A stretch of DNA of 64,000 nucleotides from NCBI GenBank assembly GCA_030407085.1, contig CM059585.1:11215001-11279000 (forward strand), written 5' to 3'. Below are positions 1-12,249 of the stretch, piece after piece. The notes beneath the pieces are model-generated. The model did no database searches. It saw only the letters and a list, made by a program, of their open reading frames with translations, and was not told the origin of the DNA. Numbering within the stretch: position 1 is the first letter of the stretch; the number at the start of each line of letters is the position of its first letter. The stretch comes from Trichopria drosophilae. Taxonomy: Eukaryota; Arthropoda; Insecta; Hymenoptera; Diapriidae. Made by a program: the position numbers and the translations under genes.

Positions 1-56
1 GTAAAGAAAAGCCTTTATAATAAATTCTAACGACCAAAAGTTTTAGCTTTACTAAC

Positions 57-261
57 CCTTAATTAACCATTCGCAGTGGGAATCTTGCGTATAATTCGAT
101 CCTGTCGGACCGTCGCTTATGACGCCCCAGGAGTCTTCGAAGATTTTCCTCGTTTTGTCGCAAGGAACTTGTTTGGCCGAACCCTGCATGGCAAGGTCGT
201 AGCCCCGTAACAATGTACTCCAGGCGATCACCCATACTGTGGCAATCGTTACGAAACCCAT
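57..261 (-). CDS. Megf8: First coding exon of a MEGF8-like CUB/EGF receptor (partial)
   Basis: The exon encodes about 68 residues. A hydrophobic N-terminal stretch (GFVTIATVWVIAW) can act as a signal peptide. The start of a CUB domain follows: a first Cys in PCDKTRK, then WGVISDGP, then SNYTQDSHCEWLIK. The CxWxI block after a G-x-I-x-DG block is characteristic of the first CUB domain of MEGF8 and attractin, large cell-surface proteins with kelch and EGF repeats. I favour MEGF8 from the overall resemblance. The ATG at 261-259 is chosen because the codon before it is GTG. The exon ends at a GTTAGT donor (56-51), and the rest of the gene lies off the left edge. Attractin (distracted) is the main alternative. 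Confidence 0.65.
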
Positions 262-264
262 CAC

Positions 265-1220
265 AGCGCAAATTCATCACTCGGCAAAGCAAATATCATC
301 CTAGATCACCTTCCCACCGATGAAACCTTTTGGACCCCTTGACAGAAGAGTTTTAGACTCGCAAGACTCAAATTTTTTGACATTTGACAACTGACACTCT
401 TATGTTTCTACGATACGGAGTCACTGGAGATTCTGACATTTTTGAGTCCAAAACTTTCTTTACTCCAGGATGCCGTCAGGAATCGTGACAGTGCGTAGTG
501 GAAAATAAGTTATGACTCGCGATTTTATGCTTGCCCAACTCAAAGGAGTGGAAATTTTACGAGCTAGAAAACTTTATTTATCGGACTTCTTCGTAGCAAT
601 TGTCGTTGACACCCATCCCACGCGGTGAAAACGGAAAACCTTGAATCCGTATACCTGCCTCTGTTGTCTGTTTTTCCCGATTTTAGTTTGCTTGTGTTTT
701 CCTCACACATACACGAAACTGCGACTTACACAAACGAAGCTTCCCCAAACAGGGCGATAAGTGGGGATGGAGCGGGCAGAAGGCAGAACGGGTTTTAACC
801 ATCGGGGGTTGAGGGGACACGTCCAGGTGGGGTCAGTCGTGACCCCTGCAGGGGTCCCCTTTTTTTTCCCTTATATACCTTCGGATACAGTGCATTCATA
901 ATAAACGATCCCAACGGCTGAAAAATAAGACGAATGCAATTCCCCAGGAATTTCTTAACCTAATTTTATACGCATTTTACGCCCTTGATACGAAACGTTG
1001 TGCAACTGGGGAGAAAAACAGGTATTTAACTATTTACCGAGAGTGAGAAAAATTTTCAGTGATTTTCTAACCTACAATCGATTCGTTTCGAATGAAATTT
1101 ACCAAATATTCCTTTACCCGGAGAAAATTGCAACAGGGCCGATTTTTACGTGATAATTCACAAAAAAATGAGTTAAAAAATATATCCAATATCGAAAATC
1201 GGAGTGGGGGAAAGCTGTAT
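265..1220. other. 5' flank of the MEGF8-like gene, no coding sequence seen
   Basis: This stretch is less AT-rich than its surroundings at 600-860. It has a small GC-rich foldback around 820-860 (GGGGTC/GACCCC). It lies immediately upstream of the MEGF8-like first exon and probably holds its promoter and 5' UTR, but no specific element can be named. Short ORFs at 1067-1425 fall in the transposon arm that begins near 1220 and are not genes. Confidence 0.4.
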
Positions 1221-1224
1221 TTTC

Positions 1225-1950
1225 GGTAAAAGTGTAGAAAAACTGCCTCATTCCAAAAATGAAAAGTGCCAGATGTTTTCGATGTATTTTGGGCTGCTGA
1301 TAACGAAAATGGTTGATACATTTTCTTCCTAATATGAAAAGTAAGCTCGTAAATGAGCGACGAATGTGAACATAATGGATTTTTTCAATGTACGTGCGTA
1401 ATTTTCTCAATGTAATTTTTATCATTCAGTTAAAACTAATATCTGTGGGAGGCAAAATCGAGATTTTTTAAACTTATTTTTTTATTCCAATTTTACCTAT
1501 TTACACTTGAAGGGACTTGCAAATGTAACATATTTGATCAATGAAAACTTAAAAATTCAGAATTTTTAAAATGTTATAGCACATTTAATTTTTTAAATTT
1601 TATATTTTAATTTTTTTAATTTTAAATTTTTAATTTTTTAATTTTTTAATATTTAGCCATTGTTTATCATTATTTTTACACAAAAGTAAATGCATAAAAA
1701 AATTAATACGCCACATGCTTTTTATAGCTTTTTGCACAAGCTTTCTATTAAAAATATTTATTTTCATTTATATGAACAAATTAAGGGGGTAAAATGCAAT
1801 TAAAGTTTTAAAATCACTTTTTATATTTGTTTAAATCACGTTTTATATCCTTAAAAAAATCACCAAAAAATCTAGAAAATTACCCCTTTCAAATACGAAA
1901 CCACCCGTAAGTGCGAAATTATGGTATGAGCACTTATTATATGCGAAAAA
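1225..1950 (+). repeat. Left long inverted-repeat arm of the 1.2-6.3 kb transposon
   Basis: This arm matches the reverse complement of 5272-6280 over most of its length. The AT-only stretch at 1560-1660 reappears inverted at 5555-5645. Confidence 0.75.
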
Positions 1951-3092
1951 TCTATTTCAAACTAACGGCAAAACGAGAATGCCCCTGGATTACACGTGAA
2001 GGCATACAACGCAGGGGCCATGTACCTCGGATAATTAACTGCGTGCATCTTCCTTCCATATGATCGTACCATAATTTTTTTTTTTTCATTTTAAACAGAA
2101 TTTCTGTGTTTTTTATGCAAAATTGAGTAAATTGTGATTAACGGTGTCGAACTGTGCCAAAAAATATAAAAACCTTATACACCAATTTTCCGCCAGTTTT
2201 CGGCATAATGTATGGCATTATGTACTTCTTGCGTTGTTATTAAGCATTTTGTTTAATTTAATAGCATACATTATTTATTATACAGAATATAATGTATAAA
2301 ATTGGTTTATAAAAAATGCCAACTGTCCTAATATGGCGCACCTGAAAAACATGATCGTAATAATCATAAACAATAATAATGAGGCACTTAACATGAAGTG
2401 CATCTACATTAAACGGAAATTTATATATAAAAATAAATTAATAACAATTGTCAATGTAGTTATTGACAGCTGTCATATCTGTAATTTAATATCAAATTCG
2501 TAATCAACGACTTTAAAAGCTTATAGAAACTCATTATTATGCAATTACAGAAGCTCTTTCTCACTTTCGTTAGGTTTTTCTCGATTTCCGACCACTGCGT
2601 ACCGTTTCTCGCAAAAGAAGTTGCGCCACGAGAACTACGTATAAGACGCTCTATGACTCCGTTTTACTCAATCGTATGTCTTGTATCGGATGTGATCAAT
2701 GTTAACACTATTTTACGTTCTATTCTGCTTTTCATTTTGTTGGACTATGTCGTCTGTAAATTGCTTGAGTTATTAATTTTTCCTTAACCCGCTTACTCTT
2801 AACCCACGTTTCTCTGCACTGTACGATTGCCCACTGTGGCTAGCCGCATTTGGTGTGTTGAATAGTTTTTTTTTAAAGAAACTACATGACTATGGCTATA
2901 TTTTCTGTATTTGTGTCGCTCATAAAGTACGGAAAAATATTTTTCTTAATTAAATTTGTTCGTTATACCGCGTTATAATGAATGCAATCCCTTTAAGGAT
3001 TTAGGCGTTGAGAGGCACAGAGGAGGAGATCTTCGGTATCCTTCTGAAAAGTTACGTTTAATTATTCCTTCATTGCCTGACAATTGTAAGAT
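1951..3092. other. Internal non-coding part of the transposon
   Basis: This AT-rich sequence lies between the left arm and the broken transposase. An open frame at 2539-2787 has no recognisable domain and is not called. Nothing else is seen. Confidence 0.4.
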
Positions 3093-4874
3093 TTGGTCTA
3101 TATATGTCGGCTAATGGCATTTAATCAGCATACTTCCTCTCAACCTACAATACCTAACTCGTCTTCTCGGTTGTTGCAAATAGATGATGATGATGTTGAA
3201 ATGAAAGATGTTTTATGTGACAATTATGAAGATAACGACATTTCCGACGATATCGATTTCGTACCTCCAAATGACCAATCCTTGTCAACTAAGCCGCTTT
3301 CGAGAGAAACACAATTAGAAGATATGTTGGAGAATTTTAAACTTAAATTCGCAGACAGTAATACCACCCATGCTGATCGAATTTGTATCTTGACAACCGC
3401 TCCAAAGCCATGGAGTGAACGTCAACTCGGTAAGGAATTCAATACATCTAGGCGAATGGCGAAAGCAGCTAAAATACTTGCATCTACACGAGGCGTATTT
3501 TCATTTCCAATACCTCGCCCGGGTCATCAAATATCAGATAAAACGGCACAGGCTGTACGAAGTTTCTACGAAGACGACGAAAATAGTCGTATGATGCCTG
3601 GTATGAAAGATACTGTTGTCATTAGAGACGTTACTGGCGAGAAAGTAAAGCTACAAAAACTTTTGGTTCTGTGTACTTACGAGAACTACATCGTTTATAT
3701 GTTGAAAAATATCCAGATAATCGCGCATTGGTTTTAGTAAGTTTGCTACGCTTCGACCTCCGAACTGTGTTCTCGCCGGCGCGGCGCAAGCAGTACGCAC
3801 AGCGTATGCGTTTGTACGTATTACCAGAATTTTAAGTTAATGGTAGATGCTGCGGACTTATCGGAGCTGACATCGGATTCTGATGAACCTTTGCGAACAT
3901 ACAAAGATTGTATTGCTAGCATTGTTTGCTCCAATTCCACGAAGAAATGTTACTTCGATGAATGTAAGTCGTGTCCTGGTGTGGAGCTGCTTACTGCCCG
4001 GCTCACAGATTTATTTGAGAAGGCCGAAATCGAGACTGTTCAGTTTTAGAAGTGGCAGACAGTTGATAGATCCACATTGCTGATGCAAACAATGGATGTA
4101 TATGAATTCATAGACGAATTCTCTAAGTGCCTGTCAATTCTGAAATTGCACCATTTTATTGCCAAGCAACAAGGTGTTTACGTGTCAAGCAAAAAGGAAA
4201 CGTTGCAAAGAGGTAAAGTCCCTGTTCATATGGACTTCTCTGAAAATTACGCGTTTGTCGCCCAAGACGCTGCTCAGTCATTTCACTTCAATAATAATCA
4301 GTGCAGTGTTCATCCGGTTGTATATTACTACCGTGATGAACAAATGCAGTTGAAGCACAAAAGCCTGGTAGTATTGTCTGATTGTCTTCATCATGATACA
4401 ACAGCAGTGTATCTTGCGCAAAAAATCATAATTAATGATATAAAGTCTACTTGTTTTGTAGAAAAAGTGATTTATGTAACTGATGGAGCGGCACAGCAGT
4501 ACAAAAATTGATTTCAGTTTATGAATTTGATGCATCATGAAGAAGACTTCGGACTTGAAGCGGAATGGCATTTTTTTGCCACAGCGCATGGAAAGGGTGC
4601 TTGTGATGGCATTGGTGCCGTATTAAAAAGAGGAGCTCGTCGTGCGAGTTTGCAAATAACATCTGGTGAACCAATTCTCACACCTCATGCTCTCTTTCAA
4701 TGGACCAAAAGAAATCTTAAACGAACGGACGTGTTTTTTGTGACCCAAAGCGAATACGATGTAGCTAAACAATGTTTGCAGATGAGATTTGCTACAGCTA
4801 CAACAGTACCGGCGACGCAGAAATGCCACAGTTTCATTCCAATAACTACAGCAAATGGAGAGAAAGCGTTATAG
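3093..4874 (+). pseudogene. Decayed DDE-like transposase ORF
   Basis: Four open segments in one frame (3093-3737, 3840-4049, 4077-4511, 4521-4874) line up as one protein broken by stops and by two frame changes around 3660-3840. Between the first two segments the sense passes through another frame, where an F-x-T-L-R-P-x-N-C-V-L-A-G-like run is legible. The N-terminus is acidic (IDDDDVEMKD, DDIDFVPP). The C-terminal half has three blocks suggestive of an RNase H-fold catalytic triad: MDFSENY, VTDGAAQQYKN, and HHEEDFGLEAEWHFFATAHGKGACDG. Similar uncharacterised proteins are, as I recall, repeated in arthropod genomes. Its position between long inverted repeats supports a transposase. It cannot be functional as it stands. 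Confidence 0.65.
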
Positions 4875-6280
4875 TCCGGACAATTTAGACCAAAAAATGA
4901 GAGTGAAGTTACATAAAGTCCCAACAAGCTGAATTTTTGTGAAGTTGTTCAAAACATAATTATAAACAATGTCTGGAAGTTCCCCATCATTCCCCTGTTA
5001 GGAAAAAATTTAATTCAAGGTCAAAGGTCAAAAAAATGAGTTTTTTGCGATTTTCAGCAAAACGGTAAGTTTTATCACAAAAGTACCTCAGACAAAAATT
5101 GTAGATCATAAAATTATCTATAAAAAATGTATGAATACTTTTTTTCTTACGAGCCACCGTTTCTGAGATATAACGATTCTAAAAGTTAACAAAAACGCGC
5201 TAAGTACACTACCTCATAGGTGGCGTGGAAACGTGTGCATATTATGACGATAACAACTTTTATAACTTTTGCGCATATAATAAGTGCTCATACCATAATT
5301 TCGCACTTACAGGTGGTTTCGTATTTGAAAGGGGTAATTTTCTAGATTTTTTGGTGATTTTTTTAAGGACACATACAAATATAAAAAGTGATTTTAAAAC
5401 TTTAATTGCATTTTACCCCCTTCATTTGTTCATATAAATGAAAATAAATATTTTTAATAGAAAGCTTGTGAAAAAAGCTATAAAAATCATGTGGCGTATT
5501 AATTTTTTTATGCATTTACTTTTGTGTAAAAATAATGATAAACAATGGCTAAATATTAAAAAATTAAAAAATTTAAAATTTAAAATTAAAAAAATTAAAA
5601 TATAAAATTTAAAAAATTAAATGTGCTATAACATTTTAAAAATTCTGAATTTTTAAGTTTTCATTGATCAAATATGTTACATTTGCAAGTCCCTTCAAGT
5701 GTAAATAGGTAAAAGTGGAATAAAAAAATAAGTTTAAAAAAGTGGCCCGTTTCGCGTGGAATGTCCCATATATGGCTACAGAATTCTGCATACTGGGGGC
5801 CCTGCGGCCCCCCAGACCCCCCCCCCCCCTCCCTAAAAAAAAAACCTAACCCACATCCATCACAATATGCCTTCCATCTCGATTTTGCCTCCTAGAAATA
5901 TTAGTTTTAACCGAATGATAAAAATTACATTGAGAAAATTACGCACGTACATTGAAAAGATCCATTATGTTCACTTTCGTCGCTCATTTACGAGCTTACT
6001 TTTCATATTAGGAAGAAAATGTATGAAACATTTTTTGTAGAGAATTGCGTGCTCTACATTTTTTGTTTGACACATTTTTTTGTCGGGCTCGTACTTTTCA
6101 AAATAAATGCAAAAAAATACAAAAAATCACGTTTTTAGCGTTTTTTTTTTAGATAGCGGCTTCAATACGTCCGAGCGCCATATTTTATTGTGATATTCGT
6201 TATCAGCAGCCCAAAATACATCGAAAACATCTGGAACATTTCATTTTTGGGGTGAGGCAGTTCTTCTACATATTTACCTT
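4875..6280 (-). repeat. 3' flank of the ORF and right inverted-repeat arm
   Basis: The arm proper begins near 5272 and mirrors 1225-1950. It is interrupted by a GC-rich insert at about 5745-5870, with an uninterrupted C run of about 15 near 5815 next to a GGGCC/GGCCC hairpin. A second interruption lies at about 6042-6195. The 4875-5271 part shows nothing coding. Confidence 0.7.
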
Positions 6281-6285
6281 TAGAG

Positions 6286-7233
6286 TAAACCTTCGGATGA
6301 CGCACCTGTTCGAAATCGAAAAATCGACAAGGTGCATTTCATGTATTTTGGCCTCCTGAAAACGAATATCATATCAAAATTTGGCGCTCGGCCGTATCTT
6401 GGCCACTGTTTCGAAACAACAGCCAAAAAACGCGTTTTTTTTTAGTTTTTTGCATATATCATAAAAAGTACGAACCTTGCGAAAAAATGTTTCAAACAAA
6501 AAATGTAGACCATGAAATTTTGTACAAAAAAGGTTTAATACATTTGTGTCCTAATCGCAACAGGAAGCCCGAAAAATAGTGATGAAAGTGAATAATTATT
6601 CGTCTAGGTGTCTTATGTTTGTAGTAAAGAGGGGGTCTGGGAGGCGGAGTCTAGTCTAACCTCCAACCATTCACGTATTGTTTGAGACAAAGGTAATTTG
6701 ACTAAAGGAAAGAATCAACTGCAAATGGCAATGATAATGCGTGGACCTAGGGAAGTTTGCGTGCTGGAGGGCTCCGCCCCTCAGACCCCCCTTTTTATAC
6801 TAACCTAACCTCCAACCACAGAGGTATGACTGATAATTAAACCCATGTGCTATCTGAATAGTTGGAGGTTAGTTTTAATCGATTAGGAAATTATTTCTAC
6901 CTAGTACCAGGCAGAAACCCATCATGTCAATGTCCATCCCTCATTTACGGGCTTGCTGTCGCAATTACGAACAAAATATATATGACCTTTTTTATCGACA
7001 ATGTTATGCTCTACAACTTTTGTTGGAAATATTTTTTGGTCCGATGCGTATTTTTCGACATAAATGCAAAAAACTAAAAAAAAAACACGTTTTTTGCTAT
7101 TTTTTTAAGATAGCGGCTTTAATACACCCAACCGTCAATTTTTAATTGCGATATTCGTTATCAGGAGGCCAAAATACATCGAAACATGTGGCCGATTTTT
7201 TTATTCCAAACAGGTGCGTCATCCGAAGGTTTA
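6286..7233. mobile_element. Foldback element with TAAACCTTCGG termini
   Basis: The left end starts TAAACCTTCGGATGACGCAC. The right end is its exact inverse at 7214-7233. Similarity continues inward for roughly 150 bp per arm and includes the block that reads ATTTTGGCCTCCTGA on the left. It abuts the right arm of the 1.2-6.3 kb transposon and is probably inserted into it. No coding capacity is seen. A GC hairpin (GGAGGGCTCCGCCCCTC) lies at about 6765-6785. Confidence 0.65.
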
Positions 7234-8269
7234 CCGATTTTAGATTTAATGTTTTCTTTCGACAAAAGATTATAGCTCTAAAAATCTCTAAAATATTAAA
7301 ATACATCTTTTAATGAATTTTACAATATATTCCTCTGTTTTACATTTAAAAACAAAATAAAAGTAAAATATGTGGAATTTTAATGTAAAAATTGATTTTA
7401 CTACACCAATGGTTTTTCCCCTCATATTGTAAATTTACCACGTACAGCATGGGCTTGATTTTAAATTTACCACCTTCAGTGTAGGGAATTTACAATTCGT
7501 TCTGAAATTCCTAACCTCTCGTAGGAAATTTACAACTTTTAACGTAGGAATATCACCATATTTTTAGGCATGAAAATTACAACAAAATTGTAAATTTCAT
7601 TTACATTTTTTTCAGTATAGGCCTAATTTTATTTTAAAATGGCTGTAACTTTTTAATGACGCATTACAGCGCAAATTATGTCAAACAAAAGTTTTAGGAA
7701 ATTAAAAAATCTATAAAAAAGGTAACGATATTTTCTCTATCTGCCGCCATTTTTCAGATAATGGCTTGGAAATTTACAACTTAATAAAATGTTGGTCAAA
7801 ACAAGTCTTATTATTCTGTTTTTTTTTTTTGTAAAGTATATATAATCGTTAACATAATTTGATTTGAAAGATAAATTTAATCTTGCCCGCACGATTATAT
7901 AATACAGAAATGCATTTTAAATACAGAATGTTCCGCGCCTACCGGTGAATAACTGAAGCTTCGAAGATACTGGCATATACAGAATGGACTTTTAGACGCA
8001 TTTAGCCGTAATTATTACTGTTAAAATAAACAATTACACGGAGAGAAATTTGAAGTATATGTTACCAAAAATAATCTAATTGTGACAGAGTTGTCATCGT
8101 GTATCAATAGTGAAGCATTATTTTTAAAAATTGACTCGTATACCACTCATATCATTTTATGTGCAGTATATCTTCCACCTCAGTGTACTTCACAGTGTAT
8201 TCAAGAATTTCTGCTACCTAGCAATCGAATTTGGATAGAGTTGTTTAGAATTGGATTCAATTATTAAAT
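7234..8269. other. Non-coding, with GTAAATTTAC-type repeats
   Basis: The part 7380-7620 is full of 'TAAATTTAC' and 'GTAAATTT' units, ending in a 'TTTTTTCAGTATAGG' edge. The same type of sequence occurs at 38081-38512 and 48400-48887 with TTTACAGTGTA edges, so this is a degraded relative of those elements. The rest is plain AT-rich sequence without a gene. Confidence 0.4.
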
Positions 8270-8775
8270 TCTGAATCCATACTTTGGTCAACGGTGAATC
8301 CATTTTAATACGTAAATACAATCCTTTTCGTTCATACGAATAAAAAGGTTACTTTCTGAATTCATATTAATCCAGAAAAAGTTTCCTTTTTAAAAATTAA
8401 ATCTTAAATACATCCCTATTCAACATTACGGATTCAAAATTATCTAATAAGTGTATTCATTTCAATCCAAAAATAGTATCCTTTTTAAAAACGAAATATT
8501 GAATGCATCCGTATTCAACATTACGTATTCAAAACTATTCAAGTATATCTATTTCAATCCAAAAAAAGTTGTTTTTCAGAAACAAAACTTTGAATACATC
8601 CATATTCAACATTACGGATTCAAAACTATCCAAGTGTATCCATTTCAATCCAAAAAAGTTTCCTATTTAAAAACGAAACATTGATTGCATCCGTATTTAA
8701 CATTATGGATTCAAAAGTAGCCAAGTGTAATCATGGCTATCCAAAAAAAGTTTCCTTCTTAAAATCGAAATATTG
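8270..8775 (+). repeat. Degenerate tandem array, about 96-bp unit, five copies
   Basis: Each unit contains, in order, 'TTTCAATCCAAAAAAAGTTT', 'CCTTTTTAAAAACGAAA', 'TGAATGCATCCGTATTCAAC' and 'ATTACGGATTCAAAACTAT'. Copies begin near 8351, 8450, 8545, 8640 and 8730, the first and last being worn. The open frame that runs through several units (8451-8684) is a by-product of the repeat and is not a gene. Confidence 0.7.
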
Positions 8776-9230
8776 ATGTGTAATTAAATATACACGCGTC
8801 CAGGGTGCGGCTACCAGATCCCTGCTGATGAACACATCTGGTCGCCAAGAGCGAAACGATTTTTAATGGCACTAGATCTTATTTATTAATTATTACATGG
8901 GGTCGGGGGGAGTGAAACTGACGCGTTAGTCAAGTTCTCGTTGTGACCCCCGTGATTTTCATTCCCTAGATGGCGCTAGTGTATATGCGGGCTACACGCT
9001 AGATAAACGTCTAGCCAGTCAGCATTTTAAGATAATTTCAAGGTTTTATTTTTACATTTTAATCTTTTCAATTAAGAATAAATAACTAGTTTTTGTTTTC
9101 TATAGTCGAGTCACTGAATGTTAAAGCTTTTTTTAAAATTAATATTACAAAAATAAGATGCATACATAATTTGCGTTATGGACTGAATAAATATAATTAA
9201 AATATATACTGATTGTGATGATGTGATATG
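8776..9230. other. Non-coding spacer
   Basis: A less AT-rich patch (8800-9010) has CCAGATC/GATCTGG-like inverted pieces around 8815-8855. No gene or element boundary was fixed. Downstream of 9230 this would be the 3' flank of the exon at 9231-9464. Confidence 0.3.
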
Positions 9231-9464
9231 TTATTGGAGACACTCGTCATCAAGTGCAGGTTGAATTGGCTGGTCAGGAATTGTGGCGTATTGCAGAATT
9301 TTCACAACCTCAGCTGATTGTGTAATCTCGACCTCAACATTTTTAGATAACTCAGATTGTACAAATTCGACAGCATGTCCATGATCCTGAGATTCTCTTG
9401 GGGGCATTGAGTCGCTCTGTTCTTCGCACTGATTATCAAATGACATAAAGCTATTCACTTCTAT
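9231..9464 (-). CDS. Unidentified terminal coding exon
   Basis: The frame is open from a good splice acceptor (…CATTTCAG, just above 9464) to a TAA at 9233-9231. It gives 77 acidic residues (IEVNSFMSFDNQC … QPALDDECLQ). The composition, rich in Glu, Gln, Ser and Val, looks like real protein, and the acceptor joins in phase 0. No domain is recognised. The earlier exons should be at higher coordinates, but a foldback transposon (9481-9924) lies directly against the acceptor and no partner exon was found. It could be the end of a host gene, or a transposon-derived frame. Confidence 0.35.
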   Translation of the reverse strand: MEVNSFMSFDNQCEEQSDSMPPRESQDHGHAVEFVQSELSKNVEVEITQSAEVVKILQYATIPDQPIQPALDDECLQ

Positions 9465-9480
9465 CTGAAATGGTTAAAAG

Positions 9481-9924
9481 AAATATAGTAAATGAATTTA
9501 TCGGCATACGAGTAAATTTTAAAGTCATGTTATTACACCCAGCCACACTTTCGTGTCCACCAAAGAACCTAATAATGTTAATAAATATCAAATATAGGTC
9601 TTTTAACAGTTATCTATCATCGGGCAAATGAAAGAGGTTTCATCTATTGAAAATTATATGGAAACTCTGTGACGTTTCATCCCGGTCTGTACCATCTGAA
9701 ATCATCAGTAAGGCTGTGTGGTACAGACCTGCCTTATACGTCTACATTAAGATTTTATATCAGAAGTCATATATACAAAGTGCTTCATTGTCCGATGATA
9801 GATAACTGGTAAAAGAATTATATCTGATATTTATTAATGTTATTTGGTTCTTTGACGGATACGAAAATGAATTAACATAACGCTAAAATTGTCTAGTATG
9901 CCAATAAATTCATTTACTATATTT
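9481..9924. mobile_element. Foldback MITE, about 190-bp arms
   Basis: The outer ends AAATATAGTAAATGAATTTA and its inverse match almost perfectly (9481-9509 against 9896-9924). Inner blocks such as 'CAGTTATCTATCATCGG' (9609) recur inverted at about 9800. The total is 444 bp with no coding capacity. It sits within 20 bp of the splice acceptor of the exon at 9231-9464. Confidence 0.75.
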
Positions 9925-12249
9925 GAATACATCAACGAGTGATAGCTTCATTTAATAATTTAAGGTTAAAAGAAATCTATTATAATCACTTATAATGTTT
10001 ATCCTTAAAAGATATTTTACCATTTGGAGCCAAAGAAGTAATTTTGATATGTAATTACATATATTAAGCCTATTAAGCTGAAGAATTATATATCAATATG
10101 ACTTTGACACATGGAAATAATAATAAAGATAGCCTTTGTTAACGACTGGTGGAAGGGCTTGTAAATAAAACGCGCAATATTATCGGCCACAAACTAAAAA
10201 TCAAATTTATTCCAATTTGTTCTGAAAAAACACAATAGTCACTTTTTCACTCCTTAGTTTGACATATCAATTTATCAAGCATTTAAATGGACAAATTCAT
10301 CGTATTACATCGATATTATAATATTCAAATTGCTAATAGTTTTATCGAGATCGTCACCATTTCGAAAGGCCTTTTACATAATTTACCTAACAGGCCTGCT
10401 TCATTTTGAAAGGTACCCCCATTCGGGTGTGCAATGGTGTAGGGAAAACCACCTTTGTGGGTAAAAACCTACGCCGGGTACCGCAGTCGATAAAACTTCG
10501 ATTCTGACCGAAACATTCTCCCCCCTGTACGAAGTCTACGGACTCGTATATTTCACTAGAATCGATGTTTTCATAACCCATTCAATTCATCATCTTCATA
10601 TGTCGTGCACTTCACATTAATAAATTTTGAGACTCGCAAGGCACTATCACATGGTACCATCGTCATAACTCAACAACCGAATACAATCTCATACTCACTC
10701 CTTTCAGACTCGTTAGTATCGTTACATATGATTTCGTCAATACAGCTTCCATTTCACATTTCCTTAAATTCAAACTCACAACAATGTCACGTGATACTTC
10801 TCATCACAGTTCTGTCGGGGTCATCTGTACATGTTTCCAAAGACAGTAAAAAATACAAAGCAGAAAGATCCACTAACTACTATCATATTACTTCAATAAC
10901 ATCAAAAACAAAGGCAAACTTAGTGATCATAAAGCAAAGTCAGAAGAGGGCATATACCATGCCAAAGAATGTTCGCCACCGATGTAAGAGGCTTACAGAT
11001 GTCTGTAATACTACTCACATTTTATGAAACTACACTACGATAAACAAGTCGAGACTTTCGTAGTAACGATGTAGATTATTCAAGTCAGTCTTATAAAGAA
11101 GATGTACATTCTCACAAGACCTCGTACTGCAAACTGTGTTACTGCTCCCCCTGCTTAGGGAACATCATCGACAAATTCGCAATCAGTAACCGCATAGCTT
11201 CACAATCAGTATGGACGCATTGCGCCATGACAATGTGTAAGTCACCACATCTGAAGCATCCAACTATAACAATTATTTATTTACAAGTTGCGTGATCATC
11301 AGGATTTTCGACGGAATCATTCCATGTCAGACACGGCGTTTATAAAAATCACAAAACGAAAGTTAAGGCAGCTAGGAATGCAAACATTTCAATTGTCACC
11401 GAAATATATTTTTTGGCATCTTTTAAAATGATTTCTCCCCGATATAGTCGCCGTATGACCTTTTCTGAAATCTGGGGAAAATCTGGTGAAAACCCGTCCC
11501 GGGATTAAATAAATTCACTTGAATAATATTTCAGATTACGGCTCTGTTCAAGTGTCCAGAAATAGCGACAACCTTTCACTTCAAGTTGTCGAGATAATGT
11601 TATTTTTCCTTTTGGAGAATAATTGTTGTAACAACACGAGACGAAATAAAAACTCTGGCGTGTTGGATTTTCAAAAAAACTGGAAATTAATTTCCCCAAA
11701 ACTATTTACGACGCGACTGGCGACAATAAGAACCTTTTCAGCGGATGCGAGAGTTTTTGAGCTGCCGTTTTTCTCTCGGCTCGCAAGAGTCTGCCCAAAA
11801 CAAAAAGGGCGATCACCGTTGCTAACCCAAGTTTTGTCGTCAGGAAGACTCCATTTCGAATGATAGGAATTCGCTTTATCGACGGATATTTGATTTTTGG
11901 TTCACATAAAAAGTCCCACCTTACGAACCTACAAACTTGTTCACCGGAGGGCCAGCACTGGCCAAAAACAGAGCGCGACTCTGTCCCACATTCATGCATA
12001 TATGAACTTCGTTTTCACAGCGAGCTCTCATAATAAGTTCAAATCAAATCAAAATGCCATGCTACGAACCTCTAAACTTCTTGTTCACTCAAAGGCCAGC
12101 ACTGACCAATATTCGAAGCGCGACTTCGAATCCACGTGCTCGAAACCAAAGAGCTACTGTCCATTTAGAAGTGAGACAATGGCAACATAAAGGAATTTCA
12201 AAAACATAAAACTGAAACTAACCGCATACTCGCAGCCGCAGATTCGGAA
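9925..12249. other. Non-coding region with small repeats
   Basis: No convincing gene is seen. The open frame at 10605-11027 encodes Ser/Thr/Ile-rich sequence without domain structure and is not called. A unit of about 75 bp with 'GGCCAGCACTGACCAA' and a GAAGCGCGACTTCG core occurs at about 11925-11998 and again at 12063-12150. A diverged third copy lies at 14860-14942. ORFs overlapping these units are fortuitous. Confidence 0.4.

Larger units (their letters stand above)
1225..6280. mobile_element. DNA transposon with long terminal inverted repeats and a decayed transposase
   Basis: The two arms are inverted copies of each other. The left arm is about 1225-1950. The right arm is about 5272-6280 and is longer because it holds extra sequence near 5745-5870 and 6042-6195. 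Landmarks found in both arms include 'CCAGATGTTTTCGATGTATT', 'TTTTCTTCCTAATATGAAAAG' and 'GAAGGGACTTGCAAATGTAA' (reverse complement on the right). The unique centre holds the broken ORF at 3093-4874. Arms of 0.7-1 kb are far longer than in Tc1/mariner elements. Termini and target duplication could not be fixed. The superfamily is not assigned. Confidence 0.7.

Noticed and set aside
10605..11027. 140-codon open frame on the plus strand
   Set aside because: Ser/Thr/Ile-rich with no domain or splice context, in non-coding DNA.
12100..12150. GAAGCGCGACTTCGAATCC considered as a tRNA T-arm
   Set aside because: No acceptor stem, anticodon arm or A-box; it belongs to the 75-bp dispersed unit.
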